In this document: positions 10,439-19,256 of the stretch, piece by piece
Numbering within the stretch: the first letter of the stretch is position 1
Layout: each line of letters opens with the position of its first letter
Origin: Polyangium sp. 15x6
GTDB taxonomy: Bacteria > Myxococcota_A > Polyangia > Polyangiales > Polyangiaceae
Reading direction: 5' to 3'
DNA length: 64,000 nucleotides
NCBI RefSeq assembly: GCF_029960785.1
Contig: NZ_JASBQE010000003.1
Coordinates: 186,001 to 250,000 of the forward strand
Program-made: the position numbers and the translations under genes
Notes under the pieces: generated by a model
Told to the model about the DNA's origin: nothing
Seen by the model: only the letters and a program-made list of their open reading frames with translations
Database searches by the model: none

Positions 10439-12013
10439 ATGAAGCGATCGTCTTCTCTTCCCTTCGTCTTCCCTGCGCTCTGCGCCGCCTGGATCGGCGG
10501 CATTGGCCTTGGGCTCGCCGCGTGCGCGGCCGATTCGGCGCCGGGCGACTCGACCAACGGTGATGGGGGCAGCGGCGGCGGTGTGCAGCAGGGCGGCTCT
10601 GGTGGCGGGCCGGGAGGCACCACGAGCGGCTCCGGCCCCGACGAGAAGCCTCCGCCTCACCCGGACGACACCCTCGTCAAGATCATCGAGGCCCCCGCGC
10701 CCCTCGGCTGCATGGGCATGGATCAGTCCAAGCCGACCACCTTCTTCGTCTCGGCCGACGACTCGAACTCCATGGCGTCGCCGGTCCACGTCCGCGACCT
10801 GCTCCGGCTCGGGATGGAGCCTTACCCGAGTGAGATCCGCACCCACGAATTCTTGAATTACTACCAGATCCAGTATCCCGCGGCCCCGACGGGCCAGCTC
10901 ACCCTCTTCCCCGAGCTCGAAGTCGAAAAGGAGGCCCCGGAACAGCTCTATTTCCAGGTCGCTCTCCGCTCCTTCAACGCGATCGAGCCGCGAAGGCCGA
11001 TGAACATCACGTTCCTCGTCGACACCTCGGGCTCCATGCAGGGCCCGGGCCTCACGCGGGCGAGGGCCGCCGTCTCGGCCATCGCGTCGCAGCTCGCGGC
11101 CGGCGACCTCGTGGGAATCGTCACGTGGGGCGCGGCGAACAACGTCCTGCTCGCCGATCACGTGGCCACAGGCCCGAACGATCCGGCGATCCTCGCCGTC
11201 GTCGACGCCCTCACGGCGAGCGGCGGGACGGATCTCAAGAGTGGCCTCCATGCGGGCTACGACCTCGCCCAGAAGCATTATGCCCCGGGGCGCTTGAACC
11301 GCGTCGTCCTCATCAGCGACGGCGGCGCGAACGTCGGCGTCACCGATGCCGATCGTATTGCGATGGCGGCCGCGGACGCCGACAAGGAGGGCATTTACCT
11401 CCTCGGCGTCGCGACGGGCCCGGCGCTCACGCACAATGACGCGATCATGGATACGCTGACCGACAAGGGCCGCGGCGCGTACGTGTATCTCGATTCCACC
11501 GACGAGGCCACGAACATGTTCGTCAAGCGATTCGACGAGACCATGGACATCGCGGCCCGCAGCGTCAGCGTCGAGCTCACGCTCCCCTGGTACTTCAACA
11601 TGCAGAAGTTTTACGGCGAGGAATACGCGACGGACAAGACGGAGGTGGAGCCGCAGCACCTCGCGCCGAATGACGCGATGATCTTCAGCCAGGTCCTTGA
11701 AGCCTGCGACCCGATGGTCGTCAATCCGAGCGATCCGGTCACGATTCGCGCCGTCTGGACCACGCCGATCACCTACACCAAGCAGACGACGGAGGTCACG
11801 ACGACGATCGGCGAGCTCCTCGACGCGCAAAAGATGGGGCTGCCGAAGGGCAGGGTGATCGTCATGTACGCCGAGGCCTTGAAGCGCCCGGGCAAGGAGA
11901 GCCTCACCAAGGCGCGCGACGCGGCCCTCGCATACGACCCGGAGCTCGCCGATCCGGTGATCGCCGAGATCGTCTCGCTCATCGAGAAGCACCCGCAGTT
12001 CCCCGCGCCCTGA
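10439..12013 (+). CDS. VWA-domain lipoprotein (YfbK/DUF3520-like)
   Basis: A 524-residue outer-envelope lipoprotein. The lipobox LAAC places the modified Cys at residue 29, followed by a Gly/Ser-rich linker to about residue 75. The segment FVSADDSNSM...HEFLNYY is the usual YfbK-type N-terminal module. Then comes a von Willebrand A domain whose metal site motif DTSGS lies near residue 193, with GGTDLKSGL and ISDGGANVG completing it. The C-terminal ~170 residues match the DUF3520-like tail. The start has a GGAGG site six bases upstream. VWA lipoproteins of this kind are presumed adhesion or scaffold proteins binding divalent metal. It is convergent with the MFS transporter (13-bp gap). Confidence 0.9.
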   Translation: MKRSSSLPFVFPALCAAWIGGIGLGLAACAADSAPGDSTNGDGGSGGGVQQGGSGGGPGGTTSGSGPDEKPPPHPDDTLVKIIEAPAPLGCMGMDQSKPTTFFVSADDSNSMASPVHVRDLLRLGMEPYPSEIRTHEFLNYYQIQYPAAPTGQLTLFPELEVEKEAPEQLYFQVALRSFNAIEPRRPMNITFLVDTSGSMQGPGLTRARAAVSAIASQLAAGDLVGIVTWGAANNVLLADHVATGPNDPAILAVVDALTASGGTDLKSGLHAGYDLAQKHYAPGRLNRVVLISDGGANVGVTDADRIAMAAADADKEGIYLLGVATGPALTHNDAIMDTLTDKGRGAYVYLDSTDEATNMFVKRFDETMDIAARSVSVELTLPWYFNMQKFYGEEYATDKTEVEPQHLAPNDAMIFSQVLEACDPMVVNPSDPVTIRAVWTTPITYTKQTTEVTTTIGELLDAQKMGLPKGRVIVMYAEALKRPGKESLTKARDAALAYDPELADPVIAEIVSLIEKHPQFPAP

Positions 12014-12026
12014 GCCCTCGCGGAAA

Positions 12027-13253
12027 TCAGCCTCGCATCACTGCGGGCTCGAGCCCCCGTCCGCTTCGGAAGACCAACCCCACGAATCCCACGGCGAGCG
12101 CGGCCAGCGCGGCGGCCAGCGTGAAATGCCCCGCATACCCCAGCGCCTTCGCGGAAAACCCGCTCGCCGCCGCAGCTAGTCCGCTCGCCGCCACCACCAC
12201 CGAGGCTTGCACCGTGTAATCGGCCCCCGCGTGCTCGGGGCGGCATGAATTCATCATCGCCGTGAACAGCGATGCCGTCGCCATGCCGCCCGCGACGTGC
12301 TCGACGCCGCACACCAAAGCGAGCGTCGACATCGAAGGCGCGTGCCTCGCCACGAGCGCATACAGCAGCACCGCGAGCGCTTGCAGCGTCCCGAATCCGA
12401 GGAGCGCGCGCCGATATCCGAGCCTTCGCACGAGCCCGCCCCCGAGCATGGCGCCGACGAGCCCCGCGCTGATCCCCACGATGTTCAGCGTGCTCACCTG
12501 CGTGAGATCGAGCCCCGCGCCCTTTTCGTCCACGAAGAAGGGCTTCAGCATGGCCGTGGCGAAATGCTCACCGGCCTTGTAGACGAAGAGCAGCCCGAGC
12601 CACGCGAATGCCCCGGGGCGCGTGAGCCAGTAGGACAAACTCGGCGCCTCGCGGGCCGGGGGCGTCGCGCTCTCCGGCTCGCGGAAGAGCGCGATCGGCA
12701 ACGTGGCGACGAGCAGCAGCGCGCCGAGAACCGTCAGCGTGATCCGGAAGCCCGTCGCGTGAAACACTCGGAGCAGGAGGCCGCCGCCGAGGACCATTCC
12801 CATGCGATACGCCGCCACCTGGAGCCCATTGCCCCAGCCGAGCTCGTGCGCCGCGAGCAGGTTCACGGCGAGGCCGTCGGTCGCGATGTCCTGCGTCGAC
12901 GCGAGCAGGTTGACGAAAAAGACGGAGGCGAGGAGCCATTCGATCGTCGGCCCGCCGTTCCAGGCGGCGACGCCGAAGACGAGCAACACCGAGAGGAGCT
13001 GGATCGGCAGGATCACGCCGCGCCGCCGCCCGAGCCGACCCGCGCCGCGTCGATCCAGGTAGGGCGACCAGAGGAACTTCAGCGCCCAGGGCAGCGCGAG
13101 CAGGTAGGTCAGGCCAATGGCCGGCAAGGACAAACCCATCGTCTTGAGGATCGCCGGCAGCGCGTCCTGGAAGAAACCATAAGGCAGACCCTGCGAAAAA
13201 TAGAGGCTCGACAGCAATCCGAGCTTCGTCAGCGTGCTCTTCGGGATCGTCAC
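12027..13253 (-). CDS. AmpG-like MFS transporter
   Basis: A 408-residue major-facilitator protein with about 12 hydrophobic helices. LYFSQGLPYGFFQDALPA at the N-terminus and the later STQDIATDGLAV block are hallmarks of the AmpG (muropeptide permease)/acetyl-CoA-transporter branch, and a hydrophilic central loop separates the two halves. Start is GTG at 13253, overlapping the TetR stop by four bases (GTGA), with an AAGGAGG site inside the TetR gene, so the two are translationally coupled. Muropeptide or siderophore import are both plausible from the family; the co-regulated TetR gene argues for an inducible or detoxifying role. Substrate unknown. Confidence 0.88.
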   Translation of the reverse strand: MTIPKSTLTKLGLLSSLYFSQGLPYGFFQDALPAILKTMGLSLPAIGLTYLLALPWALKFLWSPYLDRRGAGRLGRRRGVILPIQLLSVLLVFGVAAWNGGPTIEWLLASVFFVNLLASTQDIATDGLAVNLLAAHELGWGNGLQVAAYRMGMVLGGGLLLRVFHATGFRITLTVLGALLLVATLPIALFREPESATPPAREAPSLSYWLTRPGAFAWLGLLFVYKAGEHFATAMLKPFFVDEKGAGLDLTQVSTLNIVGISAGLVGAMLGGGLVRRLGYRRALLGFGTLQALAVLLYALVARHAPSMSTLALVCGVEHVAGGMATASLFTAMMNSCRPEHAGADYTVQASVVVAASGLAAAASGFSAKALGYAGHFTLAAALAALAVGFVGLVFRSGRGLEPAVMRG

Positions 13254-13858
13254 ACGGCCTCCTTCGTGTCTTCGGCCGCCTCGTCGAGCAGGCCCTTCGC
13301 CATGCGTTTCGCCGTGGCCGCGGCCGAGCCCTTGGGCGTGAGGCCGGGCGCCGCCGCGGCGAGCACGAAATACCCCTGAATCGCCGCGAAAAGCCCCGCC
13401 GCCACGCCGCGCGCCCGCCGCGCGCCGATCACCTCGGCGCAGAGACCTTCCAGCCGCTCGAGATCCTCCCGCGCGACCTTCTCGTAGGCCGCGCGCACTT
13501 CCGGCTGCTTCACGGCCTCCGCCGAGATCGTCACCCACGCCGCCACCGCGGCCGGATCCGCGTCTTTCCCCGTCGCGAGATATGCATCGAGGAACGCATC
13601 GACCTTCGCCCGCGCGCTACTCGCCCGCGTGACCCGCGCGGAGACCCGCGCCCGCGCCCGCGCCGCGAGTTCGTTCACGCAGACGAGCAGGATCTCCTGT
13701 TTGTCGCGGAAATGGTAGTGCACGAGCCCGGGCGAGAGCCCCGCCGCGCGCGCGACCTCCTGGATCGTGGCCCGCTCGTAGCCGCGCTCCGCCATCACGG
13801 CGAGCAGCCCCTCCACGATCTGACTCCGGCGCTCCTCGGTGTTCGACGGTCGGGCCAC
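13250..13858 (-). CDS. TetR-family repressor of the MFS transporter operon
   Basis: A 202-residue TetR/AcrR regulator. The N-terminal helix-turn-helix is IQEVARAAGLSPGLVHYHF, the classical recognition helix ending in YHF; the helical C-terminal part resembles the BetI group. An upstream in-frame TTG (13885) has been passed over. The promoter hexamers (13886-13914) place transcription start near 13879, downstream of that codon, and GTG 13858 has a GGAG site six bases before it. The gene overlaps the transporter start by four bases. A palindrome at 13876-13887, between the -10 box and the start codon, is a likely auto-operator, so ligand-released repression of itself and the MFS pump is the simplest model. 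Confidence 0.9.
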   Translation of the reverse strand: MARPSNTEERRSQIVEGLLAVMAERGYERATIQEVARAAGLSPGLVHYHFRDKQEILLVCVNELAARARARVSARVTRASSARAKVDAFLDAYLATGKDADPAAVAAWVTISAEAVKQPEVRAAYEKVAREDLERLEGLCAEVIGARRARGVAAGLFAAIQGYFVLAAAAPGLTPKGSAAATAKRMAKGLLDEAAEDTKEAV

Positions 13859-13875
13859 CCTTCGCTCCGTTGTTT

Positions 13876-13887
13876 GGTTGACCAACC
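13876..13887. promoter_or_regulatory. Candidate TetR operator
   Basis: GGTTG-AC-CAACC on the plus strand is a 5-bp-arm palindrome that starts within the -10 hexamer and covers the predicted transcription start of the TetR-MFS operon. A second overlapping dyad, TTGGT-CA-ACCAA (minus strand), is centred two bases away. Binding here would block the promoter. Confidence 0.55.
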
Positions 13888-13914
13888 TATAAATGAGGAG
13901 GCGAGCGAGGTCAA
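13886..13914 (-). promoter_or_regulatory. Sigma-70-type promoter of the TetR-MFS operon
   Basis: On the minus strand TTGACC (13909-13914) and TATAGG (13886-13891) are separated by exactly 17 bp. Transcription should begin near 13879, some 20 bases before the GTG of the TetR gene. It is one of the clearest housekeeping promoters in the window. Confidence 0.65.
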
Positions 13915-13939
13915 GGCCGGGGTCCTCTCGCCTCGCGGA

Positions 13940-14890
13940 TCAGAGCAAATTCAGGTGGAAATGCGGCTCCGGCCCGTCCCGCTCGTCCATGAGCGTCACG
14001 CCCGGCTCCTGCTTCACGGCCTCGCGCAGCGCCTTCTCCAGCGCGCCGTCCATGTTCCACGACCGCACGTCGACCGCGCCCGATTTCAGGTGCTTCGACA
14101 CGTACGTCCCGCGCCCGATCTGCGCCTCGATCACCTCGCGCATCGCGCGGATCGCGCCTTTTCGTTTCTCCCCGCGGGAGGCGGCGTCGCGATAAGCGTT
14201 GCGAACCTCGGTCGCCGCGGCCTTGTTCTCGTAGAGCGCCACCACGTCGTCGCCGCGCTTCAGCTTGTCGTACATGAGCTGCGCTTGCCTTTGCGGCGTG
14301 CGCGTTCCGCCCGTCACCACGAGCCGCTTCTTCGTCGCCTTGTGATACCGCGCCGCGATGCGCTCGAGCCGCTTCGCATTCGTGTCCGTGAGGCGCAGAT
14401 CGCGGGCCAGCACCTCCATGTGGTTCGTGCCGGCCACCTTCTGCAGAGGCTCGGGCGTCGCGTCCTTGCCTTCGCCGGCGCCGTCCTGCGTCGTCACGCG
14501 GAAGCTCTTCACGTCGTCGTGGCCGCGGCACGCCTTGCACGCCCCGGCCGCGTTCTCGCCGTTCTTGAGCTTCACGTCGAGCTGCTCGACCGTGCCGCCC
14601 TTGGTCACGAGCTCGATGCGGACCTTGAGCGCGTCCTCGTAGCCGCTCTTGATCTCCACGGTGGACGCCGCGTCCTCGTCGTCCCCTTCGCCCTCGCCCT
14701 CGCCCTCGTCGCCCTCGGGCCGCGCGCACGTCCGGAGCTCGAGCTTCTCGTAGCCCTTGCCGGCCGCGCGCCACGCCGAGCAGCGCGGCGCGTCCCCGGC
14801 CCGCGCCTCGCCCGGCGACACGACCATGAAGGCGAAGAGCGCCGCGGACATGCCCCACGCACGCAACCACGATTCCCCGAGACCGAGCAC
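13940..14890 (-). CDS. Exported protein with peptidase M15-like C-terminal domain
   Basis: A 316-residue secreted protein. A signal peptide ends near residue 32 (EARAGDA). Residues 60-75 are an acidic Glu/Gly/Asp run. The C-terminal ~150 residues carry zinc D,D-peptidase signatures: TGGTRTPQRQAQLMYDKL, SKHLKSGAVDVR (the SxHxxGxAxD pattern with His and Asp ligands) and the terminal EPHFHLNL (third ligand His). This suggests a peptidoglycan D-Ala-D-Ala/L-Ala-D-Glu type peptidase or a binding protein with that fold. The frame opens with GTG at 14890; ATG at 14851 would still leave most of the signal peptide. It shares strand and a short gap with the TetR operon to its left, but has no obvious link. 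Confidence 0.75.
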   Translation of the reverse strand: MLGLGESWLRAWGMSAALFAFMVVSPGEARAGDAPRCSAWRAAGKGYEKLELRTCARPEGDEGEGEGEGDDEDAASTVEIKSGYEDALKVRIELVTKGGTVEQLDVKLKNGENAAGACKACRGHDDVKSFRVTTQDGAGEGKDATPEPLQKVAGTNHMEVLARDLRLTDTNAKRLERIAARYHKATKKRLVVTGGTRTPQRQAQLMYDKLKRGDDVVALYENKAAATEVRNAYRDAASRGEKRKGAIRAMREVIEAQIGRGTYVSKHLKSGAVDVRSWNMDGALEKALREAVKQEPGVTLMDERDGPEPHFHLNLL

Positions 14891-15011
14891 GACGACATAC
14901 CTTCCTGCCGGGCCCCTCCGGCGCCGGCACAGACGCTTTCGCGCGCTCGCCCGCTGCCACGAGTCACGCCGCGTGTCAAGCGTTATGGCGCGAACCGCGG
15001 GAAAACGCGGC

Positions 15012-16133
15012 TCATCGGCCGACCTTCATCACGCTCCCGCCGTTCGTCGCGTCCACCCAGAAGATACACGCCTTTCCCAGCGCGAAACGCGTCAAGCCCG
15101 CCCGCCCGCTCACGTGCACGCGCGGCGTCTCGGCCCCGCATCCGGCCGCGGGGCAGCTCCGGATCGCGCCGTCCGCCGTGTCGCTCCAGTAGACGCGCCC
15201 CCCGGAGACGGCCACGTCGAAGGGTTTTTCCGCGGCCACACCGGGAGCGATCTCCATGGGACCGTTGCAATACCCGCCCTTCGGACACCGCCGGATCGTG
15301 CCGCCCGGCTGCCACGACGGATAATAAAACGAATCGTTGTCCACCGCGACGGACGTGGGGAAGTTGAGCGCGCCGGCGACGGTCGTCGCGCTTCCCCCGG
15401 ACGAACCCTGATAGATCGCGCCATTGGCGTTGCCATTGCCGAACTCGACCCAGAAGAGCTGGCCGCCGCTCGCGAGGATCGTGTCCGGTCGGAAGAGCCC
15501 CGTGGCATACGGCTTCGGCGCGGCGCAGTCGCCCGGCGCGCAGCCGTACACGCGGCCGTCGGCGTCGGCCGTGCCCCGATCCGTCCAGTAGACCGAGGCC
15601 CCGTCGAACGCGACGCGCCCGAGCGTGCCTTGCGCGATGGAGGACGTGATCTTCTGCCGCGTCTCCATGCACGCGTCCGCCGTGCAGGACCAGAGCCCCT
15701 CGTCGTCCCCGTAAAACACGTTTCCGCTCCGCACCACGAGGCAACGCGGCGCGACCGCGGTCGTGAGCGTCTCCGGCGCATCCGCGCTCGAGACGAACCG
15801 CATGACCTCGCCGCCCTCCTGGTTCACCCAGTACACGCCGTCGTTATCGGCCACGAGATCCACGGCGCCGAGCGCGAACGCCGGCCCTTCCGCGACGGGC
15901 TCGGGCGCGCACCCTCCCTCGGGACACGGATCACATTCGAGCACGAGCGATCCGGGACCGCTGCCGCTGCCACCGCTGCCGCTCGTGGTGCTGCTCCCGA
16001 CATTGCTCCCGCCGCCGGCCGCGGCGCTCGGCAGGCCCGCGCCGAGGCGGTCGAGGTCGAGCCAGCATGCGGCCGCCGGGAGCGCGACCGCCGCGAGCAA
16101 GAGGCCGGGAACGAAGCTTGGGCGCGGAAGCAT
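15012..16133 (-). CDS. Lipoprotein with beta-propeller-like repeats
   Basis: A 373-residue lipoprotein: the lipobox PAAAC puts the lipidated Cys at residue 23, then a Ser/Gly-rich linker (residues 35-60) leads to the body. From residue 90 onward there are about six repeats of the form (D/G)xxVYWxD/N...G.I.xC, such as DNDGVYWVNQEGGEVMRF and SGGRVYWSDTADGAIRSC, typical of NHL/low-density-lipoprotein-receptor YWTD-type propellers. Several Cys pairs (CAPGDC, CPKGGYC, CPAAGC) suggest disulfides. Myxobacteria encode many such extracellular proteins of unknown ligand. It is divergent from the Ser/Thr kinase across only 50 bp, so their promoters overlap. Confidence 0.8.
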   Translation of the reverse strand: MLPRPSFVPGLLLAAVALPAAACWLDLDRLGAGLPSAAAGGGSNVGSSTTSGSGGSGSGPGSLVLECDPCPEGGCAPEPVAEGPAFALGAVDLVADNDGVYWVNQEGGEVMRFVSSADAPETLTTAVAPRCLVVRSGNVFYGDDEGLWSCTADACMETRQKITSSIAQGTLGRVAFDGASVYWTDRGTADADGRVYGCAPGDCAAPKPYATGLFRPDTILASGGQLFWVEFGNGNANGAIYQGSSGGSATTVAGALNFPTSVAVDNDSFYYPSWQPGGTIRRCPKGGYCNGPMEIAPGVAAEKPFDVAVSGGRVYWSDTADGAIRSCPAAGCGAETPRVHVSGRAGLTRFALGKACIFWVDATNGGSVMKVGR

Positions 16134-16183
16134 GGCTGCAGTGTAACCCGCTCGCGGCGCGGTCGTGGTAACCTCGGCCCCGC

Positions 16184-17149
<966 letters not shown>

Positions 17150-17188
17150 CCTTGACATTCCACGCCTCGCGCGGTCCCATCGGCGCCC

Positions 17189-17575
17189 GTGGAAACGTTC
17201 AAGGTGTGCGGCTGGCCCGCGTGGGTCATTCTGCTCTTCGCGCTCCTGGGGTTTGGCCTCGCGGCTCTCGGCTTCTTGCTCTCGCTCATGAAGAAGCCGC
17301 TCGGCGGCGCGATCGTGGGCGGGGTCGGGATCCTCGTGTCGCTCGGCTCGGTCGGGATGGGGCCCGTCGGCGCGATGCTGGGCCGATCCATGACGGACAC
17401 TGCGCTCGCCGGGGATCACATCGACGCGTCCCAGAGGGCGCGTATCCGCGAGGTGGGGTATGCCGAAGCCGACGGTTGCAAGGACGTCGGCCTGGCCCTC
17501 GGGACCACGCCGCTCCTCGCGTCCATCGGCGCCCTCGCCCTCGGAATCGTCCTCCACGGCCGCAAGAAGGGCTGA
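17189..17575 (+). CDS. Small membrane protein downstream of the Ser/Thr kinase
   Basis: A 128-residue protein of unknown family. Helix one spans about residues 10-34 (AWVILLFALLGFGLAALGFLL) and a second glycine-rich helix about 38-62. A polar loop (residues 65-95) precedes a third helix (LLASIGALALGIVL) and a GRKKG tail, which predicts the C-terminus inside. The start is GTG. It probably shares the kinase transcript. Its stop is one base from the stop of the convergent ferritin-like gene. Confidence 0.7.
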   Translation: METFKVCGWPAWVILLFALLGFGLAALGFLLSLMKKPLGGAIVGGVGILVSLGSVGMGPVGAMLGRSMTDTALAGDHIDASQRARIREVGYAEADGCKDVGLALGTTPLLASIGALALGIVLHGRKKG

Positions 17576-17576
17576 T

Positions 17577-18527
17577 TCAGGCCGCCGCGTCGATCCCGAT
17601 TGCCGCGACGAACCTCTTCGCGAGCGCCTCCGCCTCCGCCGCGTCGGGCAAACCGAGGACCTCGAGCGCCTCGTCGCGCCCGGCATCCCGCACCCGCGGC
17701 GCCAGGAGCGCCCGCGCGGCTTTCTGGCGCGCCGCCTCCACGCGCGCGCGCGCCGCGGGGCCGAGCCGCCGCCGCGCCCAGGCGTCGATCGCATACGCGA
17801 GCGCCGCGTGGCGCGCCTCGTCGTCGGCGATCTGCGCCATTGCGACACGCACCTCCGCGTCCCTCGCGAACGCCGCTTGCCACCGCGCCACGAGCGCCCC
17901 GAACGCCTCCCGCACGCAACCCTCGGCCGCGTTGTGCGTCGCAAGCTCTTCCAGCGAAGCGTGTCGCATCACGCTCATCGTTTGTCCAGGCACACGCGCC
18001 CCGTACCTCCGCGCGAGCGCCCGCGTGCGCCGCGTGTGCCTCCGCTCCTCCTCGGCCGCTCGTGACGCTGCCCGGCGGAGCTTCCGCGGCGCTCCGAGCG
18101 CGGCGAGATCCCGCCCGAGCTCCCGGAAGGCGATCACCGATCCGGCTTCGAGCGCGGCCGCGTGCACGAGCCATTCGCCCGCCGCGCCGAGGTCCTTGGT
18201 GTCCCAACGTTTTTTCGGGCTGCCCTGCCCGAGCGGACGCCGCCCCGCGCTGCAATCCGCCATCCGCGTGCACTCGATCGCGGGCATCGTCCCGCCGTCT
18301 TCGAGCGGGATCGACGTCGGCACGCACGAGATACCGTTCGGGCATTTGCGCTGGCACTCGTCGGCGAGCCAGTCCCCGGCGTCCTCGACGCCGCCGTCGC
18401 TGCTCGGCGGCAGGAGCGGGATCTGCGCCACGTCGTCCGGACAGGGCCCGCACGAGAGCCCCCGCGCCCCGAGCGCCGTCGTGGCGATGATGATGCCGAG
18501 GAGCTTTTCGAGTTGCGTCTTGTTCAT
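17577..18527 (-). CDS. Exported ferritin-like-fold protein with Cys-rich N-terminus
   Basis: A 316-residue protein. An N-terminal signal-like helix is followed by a Cys-rich segment (SCGPCPDD, ECQRKCPNGISC, ADC), presumably disulfide-bonded outside the cytoplasm. From about residue 125 a four-helix ferritin-like domain is suggested by EAGSVIAFREL, AAEEERRHTRRTRAL, NAAEGCVREAF and ADDEARHAALAY; the repeated E...ExxRH patterns are the expected di-iron ligands. Similar myxobacterial proteins are, to my recollection, annotated ferritin-like domain-containing. Function (metal storage, oxidase or none) is open. It begins 10 bp after the preceding lipoprotein gene, so it is very likely co-transcribed with it. 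Confidence 0.78.
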   Translation of the reverse strand: MNKTQLEKLLGIIIATTALGARGLSCGPCPDDVAQIPLLPPSSDGGVEDAGDWLADECQRKCPNGISCVPTSIPLEDGGTMPAIECTRMADCSAGRRPLGQGSPKKRWDTKDLGAAGEWLVHAAALEAGSVIAFRELGRDLAALGAPRKLRRAASRAAEEERRHTRRTRALARRYGARVPGQTMSVMRHASLEELATHNAAEGCVREAFGALVARWQAAFARDAEVRVAMAQIADDEARHAALAYAIDAWARRRLGPAARARVEAARQKAARALLAPRVRDAGRDEALEVLGLPDAAEAEALAKRFVAAIGIDAAA

Positions 18528-18537
18528 GGCGTCGTCC

Positions 18538-19218
18538 TCAGGGCGAGGTAGGGATCAGAATCGAGCGCGTTTGCATCCCGCCGGGCGCGGGCGACGCGCC
18601 GAGCCCGGGCGCGATGGTCCCGCTCGACGAGGACCGCGTGATCCACACGCGAAAATCGCAATCCGTCGTCCCGGGCTCGATCGCGAGATCCGCCGGCTGG
18701 ATCGCATACACGCCGGGATCCTCCACGAAGTACCGCGAAATCGGCCATGACAAACACGGGGCCGTCACGTCGAGCCACGTCTCGAACGCGCCGTCCGCCG
18801 CGTCCCAGTGGATCGGGATGGGCGACGCGCGCGAGGCCGTCGCGCTCGGGACCACGATCGAAAAAGGCGGCGGCGCGACGAGCTTGCTCACGAATCGCTC
18901 GCTGCCGCGCGAAAGGACGAGGTCGAACGCCGTGGCGGTCGTCTCGAGCTGCGCCACGTATCCGAACCCGTTGGGGACGAGGGTTTGCGCCGGCCCGCCC
19001 GGCTCTTCGAGGCTCAAGCGATCGGGGTTTTCCAACGTGACGCCCGTCCCGTCGCCGAGCATCGTGACCAGCACCTGGGCCGTGCCGCCGTTCGTGCGCA
19101 GCTCGGCGAACAGCGAGAGCTCGTCCGGCGCGAACGAGGTCGAGCCGCGCGTCTCGGCAGGTTCGCTGCACGCCGTGGCGGAGGCGAGGAGCAACACGGC
19201 GGGGAGCGGCGAGCGCAT
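18538..19218 (-). CDS. Lipoprotein, paralogue of the one at 48140-48853
   Basis: A 226-residue lipoprotein of unknown function, with the lipobox ATAC at residues 14-17. The body is beta-rich: an opening strand pair around SLFAELRTNG, a VTLENPDRLSLEEPGG turn, and a central APPPFSIVVPSATASRASPIPIHWD segment. The latter corresponds to LPAPFALTIGASAVSRAAALNITWT in the gene at 48140-48853, and both share a Cys before a short loop and a final TCDxxVTMTRS/TDCDFRVWITRS strand. The shared layout marks a two-member paralogue family, perhaps an Ig-like fold. It lies between guaB1 and the ferritin-like gene on the same strand. Confidence 0.78.
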   Translation of the reverse strand: MRSPLPAVLLLASATACSEPAETRGSTSFAPDELSLFAELRTNGGTAQVLVTMLGDGTGVTLENPDRLSLEEPGGPAQTLVPNGFGYVAQLETTATAFDLVLSRGSERFVSKLVAPPPFSIVVPSATASRASPIPIHWDAADGAFETWLDVTAPCLSWPISRYFVEDPGVYAIQPADLAIEPGTTDCDFRVWITRSSSSGTIAPGLGASPAPGGMQTRSILIPTSP

Positions 19219-19256
19219 CCCTGGAGCTTACCCGAGAATCGCCTCCGCCGGGAGCG

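Noticed and set aside
12045-12056. 12-bp palindrome in the end of the MFS gene
   Set aside because: GGGCTCGAGCCC type palindromes are common by chance in this GC content, and it lies within coding sequence.
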